DNA of 64,000 nt from Streptomyces lushanensis. GTDB lineage: Bacteria > Actinomycetota > Actinomycetes > Streptomycetales > Streptomycetaceae. Location of the stretch: NCBI RefSeq assembly GCF_001700515.1, contig NZ_MAUD01000086.1, positions 37,537-101,536 on the forward strand, given 5' to 3'. Below are positions 42,283 to 51,729 of the stretch, piece after piece. The notes below the pieces were generated by a model. That model was given only the letters and a program-made list of their open reading frames with translations, was not told the DNA's origin and searched no databases. Both the position numbers and the translations under genes were made by a program. The stretch's first letter is position 1; every line of letters begins with the position of its first letter.

Positions 42283-42885
42283 GTGGCCAGAGACTCCCGA
42301 ACCACCAAGAGCAGCCTGCTGCGCGCCGCGACCGACGAGTTCGCCGCCTACGGCATCGCAGGCGCGCGCGTCGACCGAATCGCCGCGGCGGCCGGTTACA
42401 ACAAGAACCTGATCTATGTGCACTTCGGGAGCAAGGAACAGCTCTTCGACGCGGTGTACGAGGCCGCCGTCCAGGAGATCCTGGAAGCGGCGCCGTTCGA
42501 CGCCGAGGACCTGCCCGGATACGCGGGCGCGCTCTTCGACTTCCACCACGCGCACCCGCATCTCATGCGGCTGAGCCGCTGGCACAGCCTGGAGCGCCAC
42601 GGAGTCCTGCTGCCGGTCGCGGAGAAGGCCAACAGCGCCAAGCTGCGGGCCCTGGCCGCGGCCCAGGGCGAGGGCAAGGTCGACGCCGGGCTGCCGCCGC
42701 ATCTGCTGCTGGCGCTGCTCGTGGCGCTGGCGGGCACCTGGGCCGAGGGCGGTCCCGAGCCGCTCGGCGAACTCGTGGGCGCCGCCGAGATCGCCGCCCG
42801 ACGCCACGCGGTGGTCGTCTCGGTGGGCCGGCTCACCCGCCCCGGCGCGCCCGGCCGACCGCTCCCGGGGACGTTCACCTCGTAG
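42283..42885 (+). CDS. TetR-family transcriptional regulator
   Basis: 200 residues. N-terminal HTH: RDSRTTKSSLLRAATDEFAAYG through the recognition segment GYNKNLIYVHFGSKEQLFDAV (about 8-55). The ligand domain is helical with no motif that names a ligand. Starts at GTG. It and the divergent SDR share two copies of one operator, so it probably represses both and responds to a substrate of the SDR. Confidence 0.9.
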   Translation: MARDSRTTKSSLLRAATDEFAAYGIAGARVDRIAAAAGYNKNLIYVHFGSKEQLFDAVYEAAVQEILEAAPFDAEDLPGYAGALFDFHHAHPHLMRLSRWHSLERHGVLLPVAEKANSAKLRALAAAQGEGKVDAGLPPHLLLALLVALAGTWAEGGPEPLGELVGAAEIAARRHAVVVSVGRLTRPGAPGRPLPGTFTS

Positions 42886-42935
42886 TCGCGCCTGGGACTC
42901 TTCCGTGCCATTCGCTCTCATTACCGTCCGGTCGC

Positions 42936-45101
42936 ATGTCACCGGAGATATCGCGGAGAAGAATGGTCACCCTCGGCACAGGAGCCCTTGGTGCGGCGGC
43001 GGTCGGGTCCGCCCTGCCGCCCTCCCTGCGGACCGCCCTCGCGGCGGAACCCGCCGCCGGCGGAATGCGGGCGATCAAGCACGTGGTCATCCTGATGCAG
43101 GAGAACCGCTCGTTCGACCACTACTTCGGCACACTGCGCGGCGTACGCGGCTTCGGTGACCGCAACGCGGTGGAACTGCCCTCCGGCGGACCCGTCTTCG
43201 AGCAGCCCGGCCCGGCGGGCGCGGTCCTGCCGTTCTCCGTCCGGGACGCGGCCCGGACACAGCACAAGGACCTCCAGTACATCGACGCCCTCGACCACTC
43301 CTGGGACGGCGGGGCCAAGGCCTGGAACAACGGCTGGATGGACCGCTGGGTCTCCGCCAAGACCGCCGCCACCATGGCCTACTACGACCGGCGTGACATC
43401 CCGCTGCACTACGAGCTGGCGGACACGTTCACGGTCTGCGACGCGTACCACTCGTCCGTCCACACCTCGACGAGCCCCAACCGCAACCATCTCTGGAGCG
43501 GCTGGACCGGCTACGAGGCCGACGGACGGCGTGCGGTGGGCAACGACGCGTACGAGGAGGACACCCACCCGGGCTATCCGTGGCCGACCTACGCCGAGCG
43601 GCTCGAACGGGCGGGCCGGAGCTGGCAGACGTACACGGAGTGGGAGAACTTCACCGACAACAACATCGAGTTCTTCACCACCTTCAAGGACATCGCCCGC
43701 AAGGCGCTCAGCAGGGCGCGTGCGCTGCCCGGCGCGGCCGGCTTCACGTACATGGAGGCCTTCTACGCCGCCGTGCGCGACACGGACGACGCCGCCGGGC
43801 GCGCGCGGCTGCTCGCCGCGCTGGACGAGGGCGTCGCCCTGCTGTCCGAGGAGGAGCGGTCGCTGTTCGAGCGCGGGCTGCGGCGCGTCGAGAGCGGCAC
43901 CCTGGCCGAGCGGTTCCGCGCCGACGTGGCCGCCGGGACGCTCCCCGAGGTGTCGTACCTGGTGCCGTCCGCGATCGACTCCGAGCATCCCGGCTCCTCG
44001 TCGCCGATCGCCAGCGCCACCCTCGTCTACCAGGTGCTCGACGCGCTCGGTGCCCATCCCGATGTCTGGCGGCACACCGTCGTACTGATCAACTACGACG
44101 AGAACGACGGCTTCTTCGACCATGTGCCGCCGCCCGTGCCGCCCGCGGAAGGACCCACCGGCTCCGCCGAGCGCTGGCAGGGACGGCCGACCGGGCTCGG
44201 CATGCGTGTCCCGCTGCTGGTCGTCTCGCCCTGGACCGTCGGCGGCTACGTCTGCTCACAGGTCTTCGACCACACCTCGGTCATCCGCTTCCTGGAGAAG
44301 TGGACCGGGGTGGACGAGCCCAACATCACGGCGTGGCGGCGCAATGTCACCGGCGATCTGACCTCCGCCTTCGACTTCGAGCGCGGCCGGACCCAGCCCG
44401 GGGTGGAACAGCCGGGCGCGATACCGCCGTTCACCGGCCGCTGGCTGCCCGTACCGCCGGACCGGCAGCGGATGCCCGTGCAGGAGCCGGGTGCGCGCCC
44501 CGCCCGACCGCTGCCGTACCAGACCGACGCGTACGGCCATCTCGACGCGGACGGGCGCACGTTCACCGTCGCGCTGAGCAACACGGGCCGCGCGAGCGTG
44601 CACTTCGCGCTCTATCCGTACGCCGGTGAGTTCGCGGTCCCGCAGCACCGGGACGTGAGGGGCACCGGGCTGTGGACGGTGCCCCTCACCGGGCTGACCG
44701 GTGACGGGTACCGCTTCACCATCACCGGGCCGAACGGCTTCCGCCGCGAGTTCGCCGGTCCGGTGAACGGCCTCGGCGCCGAGGTCTCCTCCGCAGTCGA
44801 CCACCACGACCGTGATCTCCAGCTCACCCTGCGCAACAAGGGCGATCTGCCGGTCACCTTCACGGTGCGGCCCCTGGGCTATGTCGACGAGGCCGATCTC
44901 AACGGCTGGACCCGCCGGATCACCGTCAAGCCGGGCCGTAGCCGTAATGTCGTGCACTCGGCGGCCGACGCGCACGGCTGGTACGACGTCGAGATCACCG
45001 CGGAGCCGTCCACGCACGGCGGGGCCGGCGACACCGCGGTGCGCTTCCGCCGCCGTCTCATGGGACACATCGAGAACGGACGTCCGAGCGTCTCAGGCTG
45101 A
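42936..45101 (+). CDS. Tat-exported phosphocholine-specific phospholipase C
   Basis: 721 residues. Twin-arginine signal SRRRMVTLGTGALGAAAVGS, then the bacterial phosphocholine-PLC/acid-phosphatase domain: VVILMQENRSFDHYFGTLRG, the HTSTSPNRNHLWSG motif, and NYDENDGFFDHVPPP, which carry the metal/phosphate residues. Two C-terminal beta domains (from about 510) of the kind found in such PLCs follow. Expected to cleave phosphatidylcholine or sphingomyelin head groups outside the cell. Monocistronic; the GNAT gene follows 37 nt on and may share the transcript. Confidence 0.92.
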   Translation: MSPEISRRRMVTLGTGALGAAAVGSALPPSLRTALAAEPAAGGMRAIKHVVILMQENRSFDHYFGTLRGVRGFGDRNAVELPSGGPVFEQPGPAGAVLPFSVRDAARTQHKDLQYIDALDHSWDGGAKAWNNGWMDRWVSAKTAATMAYYDRRDIPLHYELADTFTVCDAYHSSVHTSTSPNRNHLWSGWTGYEADGRRAVGNDAYEEDTHPGYPWPTYAERLERAGRSWQTYTEWENFTDNNIEFFTTFKDIARKALSRARALPGAAGFTYMEAFYAAVRDTDDAAGRARLLAALDEGVALLSEEERSLFERGLRRVESGTLAERFRADVAAGTLPEVSYLVPSAIDSEHPGSSSPIASATLVYQVLDALGAHPDVWRHTVVLINYDENDGFFDHVPPPVPPAEGPTGSAERWQGRPTGLGMRVPLLVVSPWTVGGYVCSQVFDHTSVIRFLEKWTGVDEPNITAWRRNVTGDLTSAFDFERGRTQPGVEQPGAIPPFTGRWLPVPPDRQRMPVQEPGARPARPLPYQTDAYGHLDADGRTFTVALSNTGRASVHFALYPYAGEFAVPQHRDVRGTGLWTVPLTGLTGDGYRFTITGPNGFRREFAGPVNGLGAEVSSAVDHHDRDLQLTLRNKGDLPVTFTVRPLGYVDEADLNGWTRRITVKPGRSRNVVHSAADAHGWYDVEITAEPSTHGGAGDTAVRFRRRLMGHIENGRPSVSG

Positions 45102-45138
45102 GCGCGCTCGGACGGTACGAGGCGCGAAGGAGAACCCG

Positions 45139-45702
45139 ATGTTCGCGATATCACTGGGTGACGGGGCGGAGCTGCGGCCACTGGAGCCGTGGCAGGCCGA
45201 GGAGTTCGTCGCCCATATGGACCGTGCCAGGGATCTGGTCGATCAGCACATCATGCTCGCCCGGGTCGCCGCGGATCTGGCGTCGGCGCGGGAGTTGCTC
45301 ATCTCGTACGCGGAGAAGCAGGCCGCCGACAGCGGACGGATCTACGGGATCTGGCTCGGTTCGACCCTGGTCGGCGGCGTGCTCTTCCGGGTCTTCGACG
45401 CCAGGGCGGGCAACTGCGAGGTGGGCTGCTGGCTGGAGCCCGCCGCGACGGGACGCGGGCTGGTCACGCGCGCCGCGCGCGTGCTGATCGACTGGGCGGT
45501 CGAGGAGCGCGGGATCCACCGGGTGGAGTGGCTGGTGTCACCGGCCAACGAGCCGAGCGTCAAGGTCGCGCGGCGGCTCGGTATGACGCGGGACGGCGTA
45601 CTGCGCGAGAGCTATCTCTTCGACGGTGTACGGCGGGACACCGAGGTGTGGTCCCTCCTGGCGCCGCAGTGGCGTGAGCGGAAGGCCGCCGAAGCGGTCT
45701 GA
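45139..45702 (+). CDS. GNAT acetyltransferase, RimL-like
   Basis: 187 residues. Acetyl-CoA binding loop ATGRGLVTRAARVLIDWA, and the terminal HRVEWLVSPANEPSVKVARRLGMTRDG motif matches RimL/YdaF-type N-acetyltransferases that modify ribosomal or other N-termini and amines. Substrate not predictable. ATG with GAAGGAG upstream. Lies close behind the phospholipase gene. Confidence 0.88.
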   Translation: MFAISLGDGAELRPLEPWQAEEFVAHMDRARDLVDQHIMLARVAADLASARELLISYAEKQAADSGRIYGIWLGSTLVGGVLFRVFDARAGNCEVGCWLEPAATGRGLVTRAARVLIDWAVEERGIHRVEWLVSPANEPSVKVARRLGMTRDGVLRESYLFDGVRRDTEVWSLLAPQWRERKAAEAV

Positions 45703-45778
45703 GCCGGGCGTCCGGGAGGGCGGTCCGGGACGCGGGGTACGGGAACGGTGGAACTCCCTCGTTCGGGGACGTTCCGCC

Positions 45779-45813
45779 GTTCTCAGGAAGTTCTCAGACG
45801 GGGCCCCTAGCGT
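45779..45813 (+). promoter_or_regulatory. activator-type direct repeat and -10 box
   Basis: Two copies of GTTCTCAG (45779-45786 and 45790-45797) at 11-bp spacing, followed by TAGCGT at 45808-45813, 7 nt before the next ATG. An 11-bp direct repeat in the -35 region is typical of OmpR-family response regulators; the TTCTCAG half site recalls the mycobacterial MprA box. The transcript would be leaderless. Confidence 0.5.
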
Positions 45814-45820
45814 GCGGGGC

Positions 45821-46450
45821 ATGAACCCCACCCCCGAGACACAGAACCCCGAGCCGGAGACGGCCGAGGCCTCCACCGCCAGGGCGACCGAGGCGATTTC
45901 CGACTCCGCCTCGGAGGCCAAGGGCCCCTCGCTCCTCAAGGCCGACTCCCCGGCCGGTCCCGACGCCGACGGCGGCTCCGACGATCCGGAGGGCGTCCAC
46001 GACCTGGACGACGACGAGGATCTGGACGACGACGCCGTCGCCGCGCGTCCGTCCGGCCTCGGCGCCGCCGCCTCGGCCGTCCTGGCGGCCTGCCTGGGCG
46101 TCATCGCCCTGACCGGCACCTGGACCGGCCGGGTCATCTCCGAGCGCGAGGCGCTCATCGGACAGATCACGCTCGGCCAGTCCGCCACCCCGGACCAGCA
46201 GATCTCCGAGGGCTACGGCGACGCCTGGCACGCCACGGCCGCGGCCAACGGTGTCGTGGCCCTGCTGGCGCTGATCATCGGTGCGATCGTGCTGCTCCTG
46301 CCCCAGCGGGCCGGCTGGGTACGGCCCGTCGCCGTGGCCGCAGCCGTCCTCGGGCTGCTCGGGCTGCTGGTCTCCGTCGGGATGTACTTCGATCTCTTCG
46401 TGGCCCTGCCGGCCGCGCCCGCCCCCGCCGCTCCGGCTCCCGCGGGCTGA
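45821..46450 (+). CDS. membrane protein with acidic N-terminal domain
   Basis: 209 residues, no known family. The first 85 residues are Glu/Asp/Pro/Ala-rich and probably disordered (DDDEDLDDD). Three hydrophobic segments follow: ASAVLAACLGVIALTG, VVALLALIIGAIVLLL and AVAAAVLGLLGLLVSVGMYF, with a short loop containing GQSATPDQQISEGYG between the first two. Ends in a Pro/Ala repeat. Its promoter carries the GTTCTCAG direct repeat, hinting at envelope-stress control. Confidence 0.7.
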   Translation: MNPTPETQNPEPETAEASTARATEAISDSASEAKGPSLLKADSPAGPDADGGSDDPEGVHDLDDDEDLDDDAVAARPSGLGAAASAVLAACLGVIALTGTWTGRVISEREALIGQITLGQSATPDQQISEGYGDAWHATAAANGVVALLALIIGAIVLLLPQRAGWVRPVAVAAAVLGLLGLLVSVGMYFDLFVALPAAPAPAAPAPAG

Positions 46451-46667
46451 GCCGGGCGCCCGCCCGGACCTCACCTCTCCCGAGGCCGTTGCGAGGTCCT
46501 TCCGCTGAGGCCCCTCTCCTGAGGCTCCTTAGTACTCCCTGGTCGTTCTTCTAAGGCCCGGGGGCCCGCCAGGATGCGGAACTCTCCCGATGTGCCGCTA
46601 CCCCCTGGGAGACGAAGGTGGAGACGTCCACAGGACGCCGGAACACTTTCGCACCAGGGGGAGCCCG

Positions 46668-46853
46668 ATGTTCGAGTACGAACTCCAGAAGATCCACACC
46701 GCCGAGCTGATCCGCAGGGCCGACAACCAGCGGCTCGTACGCGAGGTCCGTGAGGCGGGCCGCGAGGCACGCCGCCAGGCCAGGAAGGCCGCCAAGGACG
46801 CGGGCGAGGAACGGCACGGGGGACCCGGCGGCCGGTTCGTGCGCGCGGCCTGA
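46668..46853 (+). CDS. small charged protein
   Basis: 61 residues. [21 protein letters not shown] opening followed by an Arg/Ala-rich amphipathic helix ([17 protein letters not shown]). ATG preceded by AGGGGGAG, a strong ribosome binding site. No domain; similar short Arg-rich proteins are common near Streptomyces regulators. It lies just upstream of the LuxR gene on the same strand, with the first in-frame GTG for that gene 4 nt after its stop. Confidence 0.7.
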   Translation: MFEYELQKIHTAELIRRADNQRLVREVREAGREARRQARKAAKDAGEERHGGPGGRFVRAA

Positions 46854-46878
46854 CGCCGTGCGCGTCCGGATGCCGGGC

Positions 46879-46938
46879 GCCCCGACGCCGGGCGCCTCCG
46901 TCACGGGCGCCTCCGTCGCGGGTGCCCCGACGCCGGGC
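46879..46938 (+). repeat. 15-bp-period direct repeats
   Basis: GCCCCGACGCCGGGC occurs at 46879-46893 and 46924-46938; between them GGGCGCCTCCGTC occurs at 46890-46902 and 46905-46917. The period is 15 bp and in frame with the LuxR gene, giving Gly-Ala-Pro/Ser-Thr/Val pentapeptides if translated. Confidence 0.5.
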
Positions 46939-46992
46939 CTCTCCGGCACGGGCGCTCCGATAACGAGTGCCGCGTTGTCAGAGCCCTGTGCG

Positions 46993-49900
46993 ATGCTCGG
47001 GCACGTGGAGACCAGGTCCCTCAGCCCGGTGTTCGTCGGCAGAGCCGGCGAACTGACCGCGCTCACCCAAGCGCTCGCCCGCGCCACCGCGGGCGAGCCA
47101 CAGGCGCTGCTCATCGCCGGCGAGGCGGGCGTCGGCAAGACCCGGCTGGTGGAGGAGCTGCACCGGGTCGCCTGCGCGCAGAAGGCCGTCGTCGCGATCG
47201 GCGGCTGCGTCGAGATCGGCGCCGACGGGCTGCCGTTCGCGCCCTTCTCCACCGCCCTGCGCTCCCTGCGCCGCCAGTTGCCCGACGAGCTGGCCGCCGC
47301 GGCCGAGGGCCAGGAGGACGAGCTGGCCAGGATCCTGCCGGAGTTCGGGCAGTCCGACCGGGGCGCGCTGGGCGAGGACGGCACGGCCAGGCTCTTCGAG
47401 CTCACCGCGCGGCTGCTGGAGCGGCTGGCGGCCGACCGTACGGTCGTGCTGGTCCTGGAGGACCTGCACTGGGCGGACGCCTCCACCCGCCATCTCCTCG
47501 CCTATCTCTTCCGCGCGCTGCGCCGCGGCCGGCTCGTCGTGCTCGCCACCTACCGCGCCGACGACATCCACCGCCGCCATCCGCTCCGCCCGCTGCTGGC
47601 CGAGCTGGACCGGCTGCGGTCCGTGCGGCGCATCGAGCTCTCCCGCTTCACCCGCGCCGAGGTACGGCGCCAGCTCACCGGCATCCTCGCGGCCGAACCG
47701 GAACCGGCCCTGCTGGACCAGATCTTCGAACGCTCCGACGGCAACGCCTTCTTCGTGGAGGAGCTGGCCTGTTCGATCGGGAGCGGCTGCGGCTGCACCG
47801 GGCTGAGCGACTCCCTGCGCGATCTGCTGCTCGTACGGGTCGAGGCGCTGCCCGAGGACGCGCAGCGCGTCGCCAGGATCGTCGCCGAGGGCGGCACCAC
47901 CGTGGAGTACCCGCTGCTGCTGGCCGTCGGCCGGCTCTCCGAGGACGATCTGATCGAGGCGCTGAGGGCCGCCGTCGGCGCCAACATCCTGCTGCCCACG
48001 GCGGACGGCGACGGATACCGCTTCCGGCACTCCCTGGTGCGCGAGGCGGTCAGCGACGATCTGCTCCCCGGCGAGCGCTCCCGGCTCAACCGCCGTTACG
48101 CGGAGGTGCTGGAGGCCGATCCCGCGCTCGTGCGGGCCGACGAGCGCGCCACACGGCTGGCCAGCCACTGGTACCACGCGCATGAGGTCGCCAAGGCCCT
48201 TCCCGCGGTTCTGAGGGCCTCTGTGGAGGCACGGCAGCGCTATGCCTACTCCGAACAGCTGAGGCTGCTCGAACGGGCCATGGAGCTGTGGGACGACGCT
48301 CCCGCGAGCGTGCGCGGCACGCTGCGCCCACCGGACGACGCCGACACCGAGGTCTATCCGCTCTGCGGGCGCGATCCCGCGCCGCTGACCTATCTGGACC
48401 TGATGGCGGAGGCCACGGTCGCCGCCCGGCTCGGCGGTGAGCGCGAGCGGGCGTACGCGATAGCCAAGAAGGCCGTCAGGGCCCTGGACGGCGAGGACAA
48501 CGAGAAGGACCCGCTGCGCGCGGCATGGTTCTGGATCCAGCGCTCCAAGATGATGCAGGAACTCACACGCGGCGACGGCTGGCAGGAACTGGCCACCGCC
48601 CAGGAGCTCGTACGGGGCCTCCAGCCGTCCGCCGTGCACGCGGAGGTCCTCGCCAGCGTCGCCGGGTGGGGCGCCCTGCACCGGCCGGGTCCCGACAGCC
48701 TGGTCGCCGCCAACCGCGCCGTGGAGTACGCGCGGCTGGTCGGCGCGGAACACACCGAACTGCACGCCCGTCTCACCCGGGGCTGGCTCACCGCCGACGC
48801 CGGCGGTGTCGAGGAGGGCATAGCCGAGATGTACGAGGCGCGCGACCGCGCCCTCGAACTGGGCACGGCCGGTGTCCTGGGCCGCGCCAGCATCAATCTG
48901 CCGTCCACGCTGGAGAGCATGGGCCGCTCCGAGGAGGCGGTGGCGGCGGCGGAGTGGGGCATCGCCGTCACGCATCAGCGGGGTCTCGCCGACACGGAGG
49001 CATGGGTCCGGGGCAACCAGGCCCAGTCCCTCCACTCGCTGGGCCGCTGGTCCGAGGCGGACGCCACGCTCGACATCGCCGACGGGCTCGCCCACTCCCA
49101 CAAGTCACGCGGAGTCGTCGCCGTGCACCGGGCGCAGCTGGCCCTCACCCGCGGCGAACTCGACGAGGCCCGGCGCCAGGTGGAGCTGACCCGGGGCTTC
49201 ATGGGCACGCACGATCCGCAGCCGCAGCACTTCATCACACCGGCCCGGCTGATGATGGCCGTCGCCGCACGGCGAGGCGCGCTGGCCGACGCCCGCGCGG
49301 AGTTCGAGCGGATCACGGAGCAGGGCTTCCCGCCCGGCACCCAGCGGTACGCGCTGCCGCTGCTGTGCGCCGCGGCGGCGATGGAGGCCGATGCCAGGGG
49401 GCTGCCCGGCACCGAGGCGGGCCGCGGCGCCGTGCTCGCGGCCGTACGCTCCCATGCCAAGCGGCTGCCCACACTGGTGCCGGTCTGGCGGGCGTACGGC
49501 CTCATGCTGGACGCCGAGCTGGCCCGCGCGGCGGGCGCCGGGACCGCGGAGCACTGGGCGCGGGTCGTCGCGGCCTTCGAGGAGACGGCGCGTCCCCATG
49601 AACTGGCCCTTGCCCGGCTGCGCCACGCCGCCGCCCTGCTGGACGCCCACACCGACCGCGCGGAGGCCGCCCGTCTGCTGGTCCAGGCCCACATCACGGC
49701 CCTGCGGCTCGGAGCGCGGCCTCTCGCCGAGGACATCGCGCTGGTCGCGGGCCGCGCCCGTATCAGCCTCTCGGCTCCCTCCGACGGCGCTCAGGAGCGC
49801 GGGGCCCTCACCGAGCCCGGCCCGGACGCCGCCCGCTCACTCGGGCTGACGCCCCGGGAGCAGGACGTGCTGCGTCTTGTCGCCGCGGGTCACAGCAACC

Positions 49901-50061
49901 GCCGGATCGCCGAGAAGCTGTACATCTCGCCCAAGACCGCGAGCGTCCATGTCTCCAACATCCTGGCCAAACTGGGTGTCTCGGGCCGCACGGAGGCGGC
50001 GGCCCTCTCGCACCGGCTCCAGCTCTTCCCCGACCCGGCCGACGCGTCTCTCCGCTCCTGA
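46993..50061 (+). CDS. LAL-type LuxR regulator with AAA ATPase domain
   Basis: 1022 residues from ATG 46993. Walker A GEAGVGKT (43-50) and Walker B-like [11 protein letters not shown] define the N-terminal STAND/AAA module; about 600 residues of TPR-like helical repeats follow; the last 70 residues are a LuxR HTH ([36 protein letters not shown]). Such proteins are large signal-dependent activators, often of secondary metabolism. Start uncertain: ATG 46993, GTG 47005, or an upstream GTG 46858 that would add the 15-bp-repeat peptide. Confidence 0.88.
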   Translation: MLGHVETRSLSPVFVGRAGELTALTQALARATAGEPQALLIAGEAGVGKTRLVEELHRVACAQKAVVAIGGCVEIGADGLPFAPFSTALRSLRRQLPDELAAAAEGQEDELARILPEFGQSDRGALGEDGTARLFELTARLLERLAADRTVVLVLEDLHWADASTRHLLAYLFRALRRGRLVVLATYRADDIHRRHPLRPLLAELDRLRSVRRIELSRFTRAEVRRQLTGILAAEPEPALLDQIFERSDGNAFFVEELACSIGSGCGCTGLSDSLRDLLLVRVEALPEDAQRVARIVAEGGTTVEYPLLLAVGRLSEDDLIEALRAAVGANILLPTADGDGYRFRHSLVREAVSDDLLPGERSRLNRRYAEVLEADPALVRADERATRLASHWYHAHEVAKALPAVLRASVEARQRYAYSEQLRLLERAMELWDDAPASVRGTLRPPDDADTEVYPLCGRDPAPLTYLDLMAEATVAARLGGERERAYAIAKKAVRALDGEDNEKDPLRAAWFWIQRSKMMQELTRGDGWQELATAQELVRGLQPSAVHAEVLASVAGWGALHRPGPDSLVAANRAVEYARLVGAEHTELHARLTRGWLTADAGGVEEGIAEMYEARDRALELGTAGVLGRASINLPSTLESMGRSEEAVAAAEWGIAVTHQRGLADTEAWVRGNQAQSLHSLGRWSEADATLDIADGLAHSHKSRGVVAVHRAQLALTRGELDEARRQVELTRGFMGTHDPQPQHFITPARLMMAVAARRGALADARAEFERITEQGFPPGTQRYALPLLCAAAAMEADARGLPGTEAGRGAVLAAVRSHAKRLPTLVPVWRAYGLMLDAELARAAGAGTAEHWARVVAAFEETARPHELALARLRHAAALLDAHTDRAEAARLLVQAHITALRLGARPLAEDIALVAGRARISLSAPSDGAQERGALTEPGPDAARSLGLTPREQDVLRLVAAGHSNRRIAEKLYISPKTASVHVSNILAKLGVSGRTEAAALSHRLQLFPDPADASLRS

Positions 50062-50093
50062 GCCAGGACCCGCCGTCCGCTCCTGAGCCAGGA
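50051..50093. repeat. 18-bp direct repeat over the LuxR stop codon
   Basis: TCCGCTCCTGAGCCAGGA is repeated at 50051-50068 and 50076-50093 (25-bp period). The first copy contains the stop of the LuxR gene. Probably a slippage duplication. Confidence 0.7.
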
Positions 50094-50117
50094 TCCGGCC
50101 GGTCCCCGGTGCCCCGG

Positions 50118-50309
50118 TCAGTCCTCGGCGTCCGCGGTGTCCTCGGTCCGCGCCGGAACCCTGATCGTGACCTTCCCGGAGGCGAGGTCTATAGGGCCCC
50201 GGCCCGGGTCGTTGTCGTCGACATCGACCCGGCTGACCTCCAGCCGCTTCTGCTCGTCGTCGGTGTGCTTGCGGCCCGGAGCGAAGATCTCCTCGATCAT
50301 GTTGAACAC
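50118..50309 (-). CDS. DUF6191-type small protein
   Basis: 63 residues, the FNMIEEIFAPGRKHTDDEQKR opening recalls the DUF6191 small proteins of actinomycetes. It has acidic ends and no membrane segment. GTG 50309 or ATG 50300 could start it. Lies tail to tail with the LuxR gene and 30 bp downstream of the sugar dehydrogenase on the same strand. Function unknown. Confidence 0.65.
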   Translation of the reverse strand: MFNMIEEIFAPGRKHTDDEQKRLEVSRVDVDDNDPGRGPIDLASGKVTIRVPARTEDTADAED

Positions 50310-50339
50310 AGGCTGTTCACCGTCCTCACGGCAATACCG

Positions 50340-51500
50340 CTACACGACCTCCAGTTGGAGGATCCTGTCGTCGCCCGGCTTCGGTGTGCCCCGGCCGTCC
50401 GTATTGCTGGTCACCAGCCACACCTTGCCGCCGCCCGCCGAAAGCACCGTGCGCAGGCGGCCGTACCCGCCTTCGAGGAACGCCTCGGGCGGCGCCGCCA
50501 ATTCCCGTCCGGCCAGTGGAGCGCGCCACAGCCGCTCACCGCGCAGCGTCGCCAGCCAGACGGACCCCTCCGCGAAGGCGATACCGCTGGGCGAGGCCTG
50601 GCTCGGCGGCCACTCCGCGACCGGATTCACCAGGCCCGGCCTGTCGGACTTTCCCTCGACGTCCGGCCAGCCGTAGTTCTTCCCGGGCTCGATCAGATTC
50701 AGCTCGTCCCACTTGTCCTGGCCGAACTCCGAGGCCCAGAGCCGTTTCCCGGAGTCCCAGGCCAGACCTTCCACATTGCGGTGGCCATAGGAATAGACGA
50801 CCGAATCCGCCTCCGGATTTCCATGCACGGGCTGCCCGTCCGGAGTCATCCGGAGGATCTTGCCCGCCAGTGACGTCCGGTCCTGGGCGAGCTGTCCGTC
50901 ACCGGTCTCGCCCGTGCCCGCGTACAGCATCCCGTCCGGGCCGAAGGCGATCCGTCCGCCGTTGTGAACAGTGCCCTTCGGAATACCGCGCAGCACCGTG
51001 TCGGGCGCGCCCATCTGCTGCCCGACGGGCTTCTTCTCGTCGTAGAGCATCCGGGCGATGCGGTTGTCCGATTCGGTGGTGAAGTAGGCGTACACCAGAC
51101 GGTCCGCGCCGAAGCCGGGCGAGAGGGCGATCCCGAGCAGCCCGCCCTCACCCGACGCGGAGACCCCCGGCACGGTCGAGACCAGGGTCTTCTTCCCGTT
51201 CGCCGCGTCGACCCGGGTGATCGTTCCTTCGTCGCGCGAGGAGACCAGCAGATCTCCGTCGGGCAGAGCGGCCAGACCCCAGGGCGAGTCGAGTCCCTCG
51301 GTCACGGTCGACACCACCTTCACCGAACCCTTCGCGGGCGGGGCCGACGGGCTGGGCGCGCCGCCCTCCGGCGAGGCGGCCGGACTCGACGCCGTCCGTC
51401 GCACGGCACCGGGACCGGCCCCCTCACCGCCGGAGGAGCATCCGGTGACCACGACAAGGGCGGCAGCGGCCCACAGAGCCGTCACTGCTGAACGATGCAC
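50340..51500 (-). CDS. PQQ-type glucose/sorbosone dehydrogenase lipoprotein
   Basis: 386 residues. Signal peptide ALWAAAALVVVTGCSS ends in a lipobox-like VTGC, so it is probably an extracellular membrane-anchored lipoprotein. The rest is a six-bladed GSDH propeller: SPWGLAALPDGDLLVSSRD, HNGGRIAFGPDGMLYAGTG, SYGHRNVEGLAW, and WDELNLIEPGKNYGWP. Oxidises sugars, possibly with PQQ. GTG 51500 is chosen because AAGGGA lies 9 nt upstream; ATG 51539 is in frame but lacks a ribosome site. Confidence 0.85.
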   Translation of the reverse strand: MHRSAVTALWAAAALVVVTGCSSGGEGAGPGAVRRTASSPAASPEGGAPSPSAPPAKGSVKVVSTVTEGLDSPWGLAALPDGDLLVSSRDEGTITRVDAANGKKTLVSTVPGVSASGEGGLLGIALSPGFGADRLVYAYFTTESDNRIARMLYDEKKPVGQQMGAPDTVLRGIPKGTVHNGGRIAFGPDGMLYAGTGETGDGQLAQDRTSLAGKILRMTPDGQPVHGNPEADSVVYSYGHRNVEGLAWDSGKRLWASEFGQDKWDELNLIEPGKNYGWPDVEGKSDRPGLVNPVAEWPPSQASPSGIAFAEGSVWLATLRGERLWRAPLAGRELAAPPEAFLEGGYGRLRTVLSAGGGKVWLVTSNTDGRGTPKPGDDRILQLEVV

Positions 51501-51641
51501 GGTTCCGATCCCTTCGACGGCGGCGTCTCCACTGTTCATACACCGCTGACCCGGCTCGGGTTCCCACCGGCGGCGCATACGCAAGCGAACACACGGATCC
51601 GGCCAATCACCGGCCGTCCGCACGCCGACGTCCTGTACCCG

Positions 51642-51686
51642 GGCATCCCGACCCGGGCATCGGGACCCCGGCATCCCGACCCGGGC
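51642..51686. repeat. 17-bp direct repeat
   Basis: GGCATCCCGACCCGGGC at 51642-51658 and 51670-51686 (28-bp period), with the complementary CATCGGGA between, so it can form hairpins. Lies just downstream of the aldo/keto reductase on the minus strand and may end its transcript. Confidence 0.6.
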
Positions 51687-51729
51687 CGCCCGTACATCCA
51701 GTCGTCCGTCGTTCCGGGGGAGTCGGACC

